This document shows positions 16,673-24,200 of a DNA stretch of 64,000 bases, one piece after another. Under the pieces are notes generated by a model that made no database searches, was not told the DNA's origin, and was given only the letters and a program-made list of their open reading frames with translations. Each line of letters starts with the position of its first letter. Position 1 is the stretch's first letter. Both the position numbers and the translations under genes were made by a program. Origin of the DNA: Paenibacillus sinensis (GTDB lineage Bacteria > Bacillota > Bacilli > Paenibacillales > Paenibacillaceae); contig NZ_JAHCMB010000077.1 of assembly GCF_019904155.1 (NCBI RefSeq), positions 97,310 to 161,309 of the forward strand. Reading direction: 5' to 3'.

Positions 16673-17355
16673 AACCGAAGGGTCTCTTCCTTGCTGCCCC
16701 TTGTGTTCAACAGCGTGTACAGCGTCGCGTAAATGACAAGAAGCACTATGGCGATAAAGAAGCTGAAGAAGACAGACTGTCGGTTGACACTGTCGAGCAT
16801 CAGCTCATACAGCCGGTGCCTGTCGGTCAGCACCTCCCAGCTGTTGAGCCGGTACACCCTGCCGAGCAGGACGCCGTATCCGCCGAGAGCGCAGGCCGCA
16901 AGTACGAATACCCAAGACAGGGCCATGCCGTTTTTGCGCCAGATGACAGTCTGGAACTGGTACAGCGAGAAGAATCCGGTCAGCCAGGCGCTCCAGGTGA
17001 ACAGCAGCAGCATGGTCAGATCGTACCAGAACCGGCTCTGGACGGCGCCATTCACGATATATAGAGCGCTGCGATTGGTCAAATGCAGCAGGTCTGTCAT
17101 GATGTAGGGAGCATTGGGGAAGAATACCAGCCAGGCAGCGCCCAGCGGGAGCAGCAGCAGACTGCGCGGGTGATGCTTGTAGAGCATATGGGCCGCCAGC
17201 GAGAACAGAAACGGCACCCAGGCCAGAAACAGATTCCAGATCAGAAATTTGTAAAAATTGTCGGTCCGTACGGAGACGACGCCGTACACGGCCAGTGTAG
17301 CCGCCGTCAGACCGGCCAGCAGCAGAAACACCTTGCGATAATTAAGCTCCTTCAC
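16669..17355 (-). CDS. DUF1361 membrane protein
   Basis: A 228-residue protein with about six to seven transmembrane helices and the DUF1361 pattern (WNLFLAWVPFLFSL, LFFPNAPYIMTDLLHL, FWYDLTMLLLFTW). Function is not established. The first codon is GTG at 17355, with no better-placed start seen; the ribosome binding site is weak. It converges on the ATL gene with a 4-base overlap. Confidence 0.82.
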   Translation of the reverse strand: MKELNYRKVFLLLAGLTAATLAVYGVVSVRTDNFYKFLIWNLFLAWVPFLFSLAAHMLYKHHPRSLLLLPLGAAWLVFFPNAPYIMTDLLHLTNRSALYIVNGAVQSRFWYDLTMLLLFTWSAWLTGFFSLYQFQTVIWRKNGMALSWVFVLAACALGGYGVLLGRVYRLNSWEVLTDRHRLYELMLDSVNRQSVFFSFFIAIVLLVIYATLYTLLNTRGSKEETLRF

Positions 17356-17474
17356 CTCTGTGATCTACTCCTTTATACGCGGGTGATTTTTGGATATAAA
17401 ACCTATTGTAGCGAGAAGCGGCATCGAAAGTCCAGTTTCGGGGCTGGGGACACCGGGCGAATCCGGGCGGCGAT

Positions 17475-17774
17475 AAGACGACGGGACGGGGGCTCGGCGC
17501 GGACAATGGACAAGGGATGGGGGACCCGGCGCAGAGCCGCCGCGGTCCGACTGCCGGTCCGCCGGGCGGCAGTCGTCTGTCCCGGGCGGACATGACGGCG
17601 CACAAGAGCGCAGGCGATCCCGGACAATCCGCGCGGGTCCAAGACGGCGGGACGGGGGTTCGGCGCGGACAATGGACAAGGGATGGGGGACCCGGCGCAG
17701 AGCCGCCGCGGTCCGACTGCCGGTCCACCGGGCGGCAGTCGTCTGTCTGGGGCGGACATGACGGCGCACAAGAG
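17475..17774. repeat. Two direct repeats of about 134 bases, 166-base period, GC-rich and non-coding
   Basis: Copies at 17475-17608 and 17641-17774 differ at only about five positions and are spaced by a weakly similar 32-base segment, so the period is 166 bases. The stretch is very GC-rich. Frames are open in several phases on both strands with Pro/Arg/Gly-rich products, as expected from composition alone, and none has a proper ribosome binding site. It fills the gap between the DUF1361 start and the SulP stop. No terminal inverted repeats or transposase are seen. Confidence 0.85.
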
Positions 17775-17777
17775 TAC

Positions 17778-17813
17778 AGAAAGCCTGTTCCGGATCATCG
17801 GAACAGGCTTTCT
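17778..17813. terminator. Perfect 15-base hairpin after the sulP-type gene
   Basis: AGAAAGCCTGTTCCG pairs perfectly with CGGAACAGGCTTTCT around a 6-base loop, immediately after the second direct repeat. It lies about 160 bases past the SulP stop (minus strand). A T-run is lacking, so its role as terminator is uncertain. Confidence 0.55.
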
Positions 17814-17974
17814 GCGGTTTCTCGTCCGGGCATTATGTCCGGGCATTATGACTATGCGGACAATGAGGCGGGACGATTACAGTGTTGAGGATATGGCGTG
17901 TGATGATAGCACGCAGGCACGCAAATTGCGATGTGGGCCGCCCCTGTCAGGCAACGGCCGGACAGCCCGCGGCG

Positions 17975-19738
17975 TTAACGGACGGCGCCCGCACCGGCCC
18001 GGGCTTTGAAGACCGCCGCAGGCTGGGGCATCGCCTTTCCCGCCGACAGGGCAGCGCACTCCCGGAAGGCGGCATGACGGCAGCCGGCGCAGCGGTCTTT
18101 CGGAATGGCGCGGAGCGCCTCGTCGATCGCGTCGCCGGTATGCTCATAGAAGCGGGACGAACCGATCACATCGTACAGTCCCGTTCTGCGAAGCAGCTCC
18201 AGCGGCTGCGGCTGAATGCCGGAGACCAGCAGCCGGCCGCCCGACGCTTCCAAATCCGCAACCAGCTTCGCCAGATTCCCCTCGCCCGTCGTATCCAGGA
18301 AGGGCACCCGGCTCATCCGCAGCACGACGACGCCCGGCGGCTCCGGCCCAAGCCCGGGCATCGTCCGCTCGAACCGGTAGGCCGCACCGAAGAACAGCGG
18401 CCCCTCCACCGTGTAAATGCCGATCTGCGGGCAGTCATGGTCCTCGGAGACCATATGCGGCCCGACCTTCACCGATTTCGGATCAGGCAGCACCTTGGAG
18501 ATCAGATGCGCCTCGCCCATCCGCTTCACGAACAGCACGACGGCCAGCCCGAGTCCGACCTCTACGGCAGTCGTCAGATCGGCGAACACCGTGAGTACAA
18601 AGGTGACGGCCAGAACCAGCGAGTCCCCCGTTCTCAGCTTGAGAAGCCGCATGAAGGAGCGGCGCTCACTCATGTTCCAGGCGACGACCATCAGAATCGG
18701 CGCCATCGCAGCCAGCGGAATGTTCGATGCCCAGGGCGCGAACAGCAGCAGAATCAGGAGGACGGCGGCGCCGTGAACGACGCCCGACAGCGGGGAGACC
18801 GCACCGCTGCGGATGTTCGTGGCTGTCCGGGCAATGGCGCCCGTCGCCGGAATGCCGCCGAACAGCGGGGCGGCGACATTCGCGATGCCCTGGCCGATCA
18901 GCTCGCGGTTGCTGTCATGCCGGCTGCCGGTCATGCCGTCGGCCACAACGGCCGACAGCAGGGATTCGATCGCCCCCAGCATGGCGATGAGAAGCGCAGG
19001 CCGCAGCAGCAGGTGAATCCGGTCCCAGCTCAGGACCGGAACATGAAAGCTCGGCAGCGTGTTCGGGATTGCGCCATAGGCCGAGCCAATGGTCGCCACC
19101 TTGCCGCTGAAGAACAGCGCGGCGACGACACTCGCCGCGATCAGGCCGATCAGCGAGGCCGGCACCTTGGGGGCGTAACGCGCCCCCAGCAGCACGACGG
19201 CGAGGCATACTGCCGCCGTGGCGATGCTGTACGGATTCGCCGTATAGAGGTGAACGCCGATCTCGCGCATGTTCGCCACGAAGCTCTCATGCCGGACAAT
19301 TCCCTTCAATCCGAGGAAGCTGGCAATCTGGCCGGTAAAGATCGTGACTGCGATGCCCGCCGTGAAGCCGATCGTGACGGGCTTCGGAATGAATTGGATC
19401 AGCACACCGAGCCTGAGCAGGCCCATCAGAATCAGCAGGACGCCGGCCATCATGCCGGCAATCAGTAAATTCTCGTATCCGTATTCCGATGCGATCGCGA
19501 ACAGAATCGGAATGAACGCCCCCGTAGGCCCTCCAATCTGAAACCTGGAGCCGCCGAACAGCGAAATCAGAACGCCCGCAACAATCGTCGTATAAATGCC
19601 GTATTCAGGCTTGACCCCCGAAGCGATGGCGAACGCCATGCCAAGCGGAATGGCGATCACCCCGACAATCGTTCCGGCGACAAGATCCTTGCGGAGCGTG
19701 CTCCATGTGCAGTCTGAATACCGTCCCCACCGTGCCAT
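17975..19738 (-). CDS. SulP family anion transporter with STAS domain
   Basis: A 587-residue SLC26/SulP transporter. The N-terminal region is MARWGRYSDCTWSTLRKDLVAGTIVGV, with 10-14 helices to about residue 410 and a cytoplasmic STAS domain (about 440-545; VVVLRMSRVPFLDTTGEGNL). Family members move sulfate, bicarbonate or other anions; the substrate cannot be deduced. The C-terminus ends with a Cys cluster (CAGCRHAAFREC), which is unusual and could be a small redox or metal site. The gene lies 117 bases after an ArsR-type regulator on the same strand, a likely control partner. Confidence 0.92.
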   Translation of the reverse strand: MARWGRYSDCTWSTLRKDLVAGTIVGVIAIPLGMAFAIASGVKPEYGIYTTIVAGVLISLFGGSRFQIGGPTGAFIPILFAIASEYGYENLLIAGMMAGVLLILMGLLRLGVLIQFIPKPVTIGFTAGIAVTIFTGQIASFLGLKGIVRHESFVANMREIGVHLYTANPYSIATAAVCLAVVLLGARYAPKVPASLIGLIAASVVAALFFSGKVATIGSAYGAIPNTLPSFHVPVLSWDRIHLLLRPALLIAMLGAIESLLSAVVADGMTGSRHDSNRELIGQGIANVAAPLFGGIPATGAIARTATNIRSGAVSPLSGVVHGAAVLLILLLFAPWASNIPLAAMAPILMVVAWNMSERRSFMRLLKLRTGDSLVLAVTFVLTVFADLTTAVEVGLGLAVVLFVKRMGEAHLISKVLPDPKSVKVGPHMVSEDHDCPQIGIYTVEGPLFFGAAYRFERTMPGLGPEPPGVVVLRMSRVPFLDTTGEGNLAKLVADLEASGGRLLVSGIQPQPLELLRRTGLYDVIGSSRFYEHTGDAIDEALRAIPKDRCAGCRHAAFRECAALSAGKAMPQPAAVFKARAGAGAVR

Positions 19739-19761
19739 TATCCAAAACCTTCTTTTCTCTG

Positions 19762-19786
19762 AATATTTGATTATTTGAATATATTG
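19762..19786. promoter_or_regulatory. AT-rich imperfect palindrome upstream of the sulP-type gene
   Basis: An AT-rich element around ATATTTGATTATTTGAATAT sits 25-50 bases before the SulP start. ArsR-family repressors bind AT-rich imperfect palindromes, so it is a candidate operator for the neighbouring regulator; the symmetry is weak. Confidence 0.3.
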
Positions 19787-19847
19787 GTCACGATACTCCT
19801 GTCACGTCTCCTTGTCAATCCAAAATCCTTCCCCAAAACGCAGGAAA

Positions 19848-19868
19848 CCGCAGCGTTATTCGCTGCGG
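19848..19868 (-). terminator. Hairpin across the arsR stop codon
   Basis: CCGCAGCG and CGCTGCGG pair around a 5-base loop that contains the arsR stop codon. The T-rich run after it is broken. It could attenuate read-through from arsR into the sulP-type gene. Confidence 0.45.
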
Positions 19869-20182
19869 ATTTCTTCGAGCAGGGAAATGGCATTCACCAG
19901 GTGGTTGTCAAAAATGCGCTTGGCCACCGCCAGCAGGTCCTTAATCAGAGGATCGCGGAGCGAGTAGATGACCGACGTGCCCTCCTTCACGCTGTTGACG
20001 ACGTTCTTGGCCCGCAGGACGGCAAGCTGCTGGGATACCGCCGATCCCTCCGATCCCAGAATCGCCTGCATCTCGTTGACGGTCTTCTCGCCCTCGCTGA
20101 GCAGTTCCAGAATGCGGATGCGCATCGGATGCGCCAGCGCCTTGAAGAATTCACTCTTGAATTGCTGAATATCATTGTTCAT
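19856..20182 (-). CDS. ArsR family winged-helix regulator
   Basis: A 108-residue repressor with FFKALAHPMRIRILELLSEGEKTVNEM and the recognition helix region GSEGSAVSQQLAVLRAKNVV. It has no Cys and no evident metal-binding His/Cys set, so it is not a typical metal sensor. AAGGAG lies 9 bases before the ATG. It precedes a SulP transporter gene on the same strand and probably controls it. Confidence 0.9.
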   Translation of the reverse strand: MNNDIQQFKSEFFKALAHPMRIRILELLSEGEKTVNEMQAILGSEGSAVSQQLAVLRAKNVVNSVKEGTSVIYSLRDPLIKDLLAVAKRIFDNHLVNAISLLEEIRSE

Positions 20183-20418
20183 ATCGCTAGGCTCCTTACA
20201 GCTCTCTTCACTCTTCGAATCAAGTGTTCAGTACGCGTTCAGATCCGGAAGTACGGGATTCAACCCTGCCGGAGCGAACAACATCTCTTGAAAATTCTAC
20301 AGAATAAGCGTTGCAGGCGTGCTTGTTCCTATAAGCATACCCGCCAAGGCCCGGACGCACAAGAGCGGACGCAATCCATCCTTCGCACGCTTCCCCGTGC
20401 ATTTGGACAAGATTCGGG

Positions 20419-20835
20419 CTACAGAGAAGCGTGAAGCGCGGGATACAGACGCAGAGCGCCAGTCCTGATTTCCACCGTTCCCCCTACCGCCATCGGCTCC
20501 CCGATGCACTCGAACGGAATCTCCGATTCGCCGATCGTCAAATAGGCCGTTCCGTCCTCTTCAATGTCTTCGAGCGTCCCTCTCAGCACCGTCAGCCCTT
20601 CTTCCAGAGCAATGATCGGCCTCTCTCCGGGCGCGGGAGCGACGTCGACCCAGCGGATCAGCAGCCCGTCAAGCTCAAGCTCCACGTCAAGCTCTTCGCC
20701 GGGAGCCGGAACCGGCCCCAGCCACCAGCCCTTGCCCTCTCCGTAAGGCGAGCGGAAATGAACCTCAATTGGACGATGCTGATCGCGTACGGAGACGGAC
20801 AGCACCGGCGGAGGGGAAATAATCGTAAGTTTCAT
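20419..20835 (-). CDS. Conserved-looking hypothetical protein, beta-rich
   Basis: I do not recognise this 138-residue protein. It begins MKLTIISPPPVLSVSVRD and has two acidic, alternating-hydrophobic blocks (LDVELELDGLLIRWVDV, LRGTLEDIEEDGTAYLTI) suggesting beta sheet. It has no signal peptide or membrane segment. AAGGAG is about 9 bases before the ATG at 20835; a longer frame upstream lacks such a site. It is a single gene flanked by gaps. Confidence 0.75.
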   Translation of the reverse strand: MKLTIISPPPVLSVSVRDQHRPIEVHFRSPYGEGKGWWLGPVPAPGEELDVELELDGLLIRWVDVAPAPGERPIIALEEGLTVLRGTLEDIEEDGTAYLTIGESEIPFECIGEPMAVGGTVEIRTGALRLYPALHASL

Positions 20836-20941
20836 AACCGGCTTCTCCTTTCCGTCATATCTTCTTTTTGTACTTCCATGAACACGCTTTGTCAATGTCA
20901 AAAAAGGGCACCCGGAAATCTCCGACAGACCCGATCATGCG

Positions 20942-20978
20942 AAAAAAGCCCCTCAGCCGCACTTAGCGGCCGAAGGGC
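20942..20978 (-). terminator. Intrinsic terminator of the marR-nitroreductase-ABM operon
   Basis: On the minus strand a 13-base GC-rich stem (GCCCTTCGGCCGC with GCGGCTGAGGGGC) is followed by six T residues. It starts 16 bases after the ABM gene stop. Confidence 0.92.
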
Positions 20979-20993
20979 CTGTTGCTTGTTCGT

Positions 20994-21290
20994 TTATTTA
21001 CTTACCGGCTCGGCGCCGTATACCTTAACGTCCAGCGGGGCCGACAGGAATTCGCCCGCCTTGCCCGCAAAAGCCTGGAAATGGCTGCTTGCGTTATGCG
21101 CTTCAACGGCAGCGGAATCGCGCCAGGTTTCCACCATGATGAATGAATTGGAGACTCCCGCATGTTCGTACAGCTCGTAGGACAGGTTGCCTTCCTCCGC
21201 ATGTGTAGCGGCAAGCAGATGTTGGGCTTCAGCCAGAAAAGCCTCTCTCTTCGCCGGATCGACCTGCATCAGTGCATGAATAATAATCAT
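20994..21290 (-). CDS. Antibiotic biosynthesis monooxygenase (ABM) domain protein, YgiN-like
   Basis: A 98-residue single ABM domain: MIIIHALMQVDPAKREAFL, then EEGNLSYELYEHAG and FIMVETWRDSAAVEAHNASSHF. The NLSYELY and WRD-x-HN-SHF pattern resembles YgiN/YdhR-type quinol or aldehyde-stress monooxygenases. GGAGGAGA precedes the ATG at 21290. It is third in an operon after a MarR regulator and a nitroreductase, which suggests a role against quinones or reactive electrophiles. Confidence 0.88.
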   Translation of the reverse strand: MIIIHALMQVDPAKREAFLAEAQHLLAATHAEEGNLSYELYEHAGVSNSFIMVETWRDSAAVEAHNASSHFQAFAGKAGEFLSAPLDVKVYGAEPVSK

Positions 21291-21344
21291 TGGATTATCT
21301 CTCCTCCTGTTTGGGCTGGTAATGTGTTGCGGCAAGGAACGGAA

Positions 21345-21980
21345 TTATTTCCACTCCGCTACCCGGTCAACGGGCAGACGGACCGAAGCATAGCCTTCAT
21401 CGGCAGCTTTGCCGACGGAGAGAAGCATAACCGGCACGTAGCGGTCCTTGTCCAGACCGAATGCTTCGGCAATTTGATCGCGCTCAAAGCCGCCGATCGG
21501 GTTCGTGTCGTAGCCATGCGCACGGGCGACCAGCATAAGCTGCATCGATACCAGACCGCCGTCGATCAGCACCGTTTCCCGTGTTACTTCAGGAGGCATA
21601 ACGGAGAAATATTTGGAGAAGGAGGCCAGCTGTTTCTCCTTGACTTCAAGCGGCATCAGGCCGCGCTCGACAGCCGCACCGTAAATTTCTTCGGCGTAAT
21701 CGAAGTTGTTCATGTCGCCGAATATGGCGATAACCGCCGCCGAAGTCTCGACCTGTGTCTGGTTAAAACGGGCCAGAGGAGCGAGCTTGGCTTTGCCTTC
21801 AGGGCTTTCAATAACAAGAAACCGCCAAGGCTGCATGTTGACGGAGGATGGAGCCAGCGTTGATTCCTCCAGAATCTGCGTCATTTCTTCCTTGCTGATT
21901 TTGACGGATGGATCATATTTGCGGATCGAACGGCGTCCAGCGACAACTTGCGTGAAATCGTTGTTAATCGGTGTTTTCAT
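21345..21980 (-). CDS. Nitroreductase family protein (FMN-dependent)
   Basis: A 211-residue flavoprotein with the nitroreductase opening VVAGRRSIRKYDPSVKIS, the PSSVNMQPWRF segment binding FMN, and GLVSMQLMLVARAHGYDTNPIGGF. It probably reduces quinones or nitro compounds with NAD(P)H. AGGAGAG lies upstream of the ATG at 21980. It follows marR by 31 bases and precedes the ABM gene by 54 bases. Confidence 0.92.
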   Translation of the reverse strand: MKTPINNDFTQVVAGRRSIRKYDPSVKISKEEMTQILEESTLAPSSVNMQPWRFLVIESPEGKAKLAPLARFNQTQVETSAAVIAIFGDMNNFDYAEEIYGAAVERGLMPLEVKEKQLASFSKYFSVMPPEVTRETVLIDGGLVSMQLMLVARAHGYDTNPIGGFERDQIAEAFGLDKDRYVPVMLLSVGKAADEGYASVRLPVDRVAEWK

Positions 21981-22011
21981 CAGTACAGCTCTCCTATCCA
22001 ATGGTTTTTGT

Positions 22012-22440
22012 TTATAAAGCTTTCATATTGTGCAGCAGACGGGTCAGCACAGCCTCCGCCACCCTCTTGTCATCCTCGGGAAATCCCGCCAGCAGCGAAT
22101 TCATGAAGCGTACCCTCTCCCCGCGATAGTGTCCGATCGTGGCGCGTCCGTGGTCGCTCAGCGAGACAAGCGTCGCCCGGCTGTCATCCGGATGGGTTCT
22201 CCGGACAATCATGCCTTTCTCCTCCAGCCCGCGAAGATGGCGGGTTACCGCCGCGGGATCGATACCGATCTTGCGCTGGAGAACATTCTGGCTGACGCCG
22301 TCCACGCGGTACAGCTCGTCCAGCAGACGGAGACGGGTGGGACTGATGCCCGCGCATTGTTCGAATTTCGGGGCCAGCGCCTTGTTAAGGTCTTGAAGCA
22401 GTTCAAAGATGCGGCGATCCGCCGGCTCGTAATCGGTCAA
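22012..22440 (-). CDS. MarR family transcriptional regulator (TTG start)
   Basis: A 142-residue winged-helix regulator: ISPTRLRLLDELYRVDGVSQNVLQRKIGIDPAAVTRHLRGLEEKGMIVRR, then the beta-wing HPDDSRATLVSLSDHG. The start is TTG at 22440: GGGAGGAGG lies 6 bases upstream and would be buried in the coding region if the ATG at 22473 were used. It heads the operon with nitroreductase and ABM genes and probably represses it in response to an electrophile or quinone. Confidence 0.9.
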   Translation of the reverse strand: MTDYEPADRRIFELLQDLNKALAPKFEQCAGISPTRLRLLDELYRVDGVSQNVLQRKIGIDPAAVTRHLRGLEEKGMIVRRTHPDDSRATLVSLSDHGRATIGHYRGERVRFMNSLLAGFPEDDKRVAEAVLTRLLHNMKAL

Positions 22441-22463
22441 GGCGTACCTCCTCCCAAGAAAGG

Positions 22464-22473
22464 TTGTGCACAA
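22464..22473. promoter_or_regulatory. Palindrome TTGTGCACAA, candidate MarR operator
   Basis: A perfect 10-base palindrome located just after the predicted transcription start and before the marR ribosome binding site, the usual place for an autoregulatory MarR-type operator. Confidence 0.5.
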
Positions 22474-22490
22474 TCAATCTAGGCATACTC

Positions 22491-22519
22491 ATCATACACG
22501 CGAATAATTGACCCGTCAA
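22491..22519 (-). promoter_or_regulatory. Sigma-A promoter of the marR operon
   Basis: On the minus strand TTGACG (22514-22519) and TATGAT (22491-22496) are separated by 17 bases. This is a near-consensus housekeeping promoter about 50 bases upstream of the TTG start of marR. Confidence 0.8.
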
Positions 22520-22615
22520 CTATAAATTCGAAGAGGGTTATTTGCTGTGATTCAAAACAGCAATGCTCCGATTTGATCCGGTCGAGTCACTAGTGTAACC
22601 GCTGCGGAAACTGGA

Positions 22616-22803
22616 TATTCACCGGCGGGATTCTCACTAACCAGCCTCATCAGCCGAGTTCTCATCAGTCGGGTTCTCACCAGCGATTTCTCATTTGTTG
22701 GCTATTGCGAATTCTCATTTGTTGGATATCACCAGTGAATTCTCACCGGCAGAGTATCCACTGATGGTAAAATCCACTGGCAGGGTATTCACCGGCGGGA
22801 TTC
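22616..22803. repeat. Degenerate short repeats between marR and lipL
   Basis: An exact 18-base direct repeat (TATTCACCGGCGGGATTC) lies at 22616-22633 and 22786-22803. Between the copies a motif like TTCTCA(C/T)(C/T)(A/G)G recurs about every 20 bases. No coding frame is supported. The rest of the gap from 22520 to 22986 shows nothing else I can name. Confidence 0.7.
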
Positions 22804-22986
22804 GCCGTTAACAATTAACCCTGTTATTCATTGCGCGGTATCGCGGGAATGATAGCCGGGCGTGGGTTCGCGATTCGATCCTCTTCCGCTTCCTCTTCCT
22901 GACGAATCGGCTCCCGAGACCCGGCAAGCCTTTTCTCTTCGCGGCTCCACGCTCCGCACCGGCGAAGCGGCGAAGCGGTGCGCGGG

Positions 22987-23880
22987 CTAGCCGGCGTACC
23001 GCTTACGCAGCATATCGGCCGCCTCCAGCACTCGGCTGTCGCCGTAGCCGAGTCTGTAGCCGGACGCCTCCGCAAGTCCGGCTTCCGCCAGCAGGCGCGT
23101 GCCCCGCGCCTCCACAGCCGTCCGGACGCTGCGCGCGAATACGGCGGCCGAGTCCGGGCCGCCCAGCTCGCCGAGTCCGGCGATCGTACCTGGGCGCACG
23201 CGGGGATAATCCAGCTCCGCGTGCCCGCAGGCCGCTTCCTCATAGAAGCGGCGCACGATCTCGCCGCGCTCCGAACCGGAGCCGGCAACCACAACGAAGG
23301 CGTGGACGAAATAGGCATAGCTCTGCCGCCGCTGCGCGATGCCGCAGAACTTCCGTCCGCCGATGGAAAGGTCATATTCGCCGGGACAATAGGACCCGGC
23401 GATTTCTCCGGCCATGACCTGCGGCGCGGCGGCCGGATGGGAGAGCCCGACGGCTTCGGCGATGAGCGAAGCCAGCAGCCGGAAATCGCGGTGGAAGTCC
23501 AGCGTCCCCCGGCTCTTCGGCAAAATCAGCGAGACGTTGACGACCCCGCTGTCAAGGGGTACGGCGGCCCCTCCCGAGTGCCGGACCGCCGCGCGCAGAC
23601 CCGCCGCCTCAAGGCTTGCCATCGCGCCTTCCGCGCACGGAAGGCGGCTGTCCCGGAGGCCCAGCGCCACGCCGCCCGTATGGCTCCATATGTGCAGCGA
23701 GGGCGGCACGAGTCCTGCGCCGACATCCCGGCACAGCGTCTCCTCATAAGCGAAAGGTAGCAGCATGTCCCCGCCCTGCATATGTTCAAATAATGCCATC
23801 TCGGCAGGAAGCTCTCCGCCTGCCTCCCGCTCTCTTCCGGCCCATTCCAGGGCCGGTGTAAATTCGCTGTTTCGTTCCAT
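22987..23880 (-). CDS. lipL: Octanoyl-[GcvH]:protein N-octanoyltransferase (lipoate-protein ligase family)
   Basis: A 297-residue BPL/LPL-fold enzyme. Key signatures are HTGGVALGLRDSRLP, RHSGGAAVPLDSGVVNVSLILP and GEYDLSIGGRKFCGIAQRR; the Cys in KFCGIAQ matches the catalytic Cys of Bacillus LipL. The reaction moves octanoyl from GcvH to the E2 subunits of dehydrogenases in lipoate assembly. GGAGGTGG lies 11 bases before the ATG. LplJ/LplA-type ligase is an alternative, but the sequence order fits LipL. Confidence 0.85.
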   Translation of the reverse strand: MERNSEFTPALEWAGREREAGGELPAEMALFEHMQGGDMLLPFAYEETLCRDVGAGLVPPSLHIWSHTGGVALGLRDSRLPCAEGAMASLEAAGLRAAVRHSGGAAVPLDSGVVNVSLILPKSRGTLDFHRDFRLLASLIAEAVGLSHPAAAPQVMAGEIAGSYCPGEYDLSIGGRKFCGIAQRRQSYAYFVHAFVVVAGSGSERGEIVRRFYEEAACGHAELDYPRVRPGTIAGLGELGGPDSAAVFARSVRTAVEARGTRLLAEAGLAEASGYRLGYGDSRVLEAADMLRKRYAG

Positions 23881-24200
23881 TTATCCGCGGACCACCTCCG
23901 GGCAGCCCTCCGCCCGCCTTCCTGTATGATCGCCAGCCCTTCTTCGTCAGGGAAGAGGCCAGCAAATCTTCTTCGTAATCGTATTCAATCGCCCGGTCAA
24001 CCGGGTAAAATTAGAGTAACAGGCCATATTCCTACTGTACCAATGGTCACATTGTAGCGGATTTGCAGCCACGCCGCAAAACATTAGTGACCGTCCATAC
24101 AGTCAAGGGAAAGCCCCAGCATAAATCGCCGCCCCGGGAATATATCAGGGGAGAATCATGGCGTGCCCCTCTGAGCGGCATCCATTTAGGAGTGATACCA
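23881..24200. other. Divergent gap between lipL and the CHAD gene
   Basis: This 320-base stretch must hold the promoters of both flanking genes, which point away from each other. I could not pick a clear -35/-10 pair. The frame in phase with the CHAD gene is open back to 24063 but lacks a convincing ribosome binding site there. Confidence 0.4.

Noticed and set aside
17475..17813. An insertion sequence or miniature transposon
   Set aside because: No terminal inverted repeats, target duplications or transposase were seen around the direct repeats.
17342..17888. Several overlapping Pro/Arg-rich frames in the 17.4-17.9 kb repeat region
   Set aside because: They are open in many phases on both strands because of GC-rich repeats, and lack ribosome sites and domains.
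17882..19468. A 528-codon plus-strand frame across the SulP gene
   Set aside because: It is very Arg/Asp/Gln-rich and antisense to an unmistakable transporter.
22616..22803. A CRISPR array
   Set aside because: Repeat units are short and divergent, spacing is irregular and no cas genes are nearby.
22824..23375. A 183-codon minus-strand frame overlapping lipL
   Set aside because: It is a second frame of the same strand as lipL, Arg/Ser/Ala-rich, with no domain; lipL has clear catalytic motifs.
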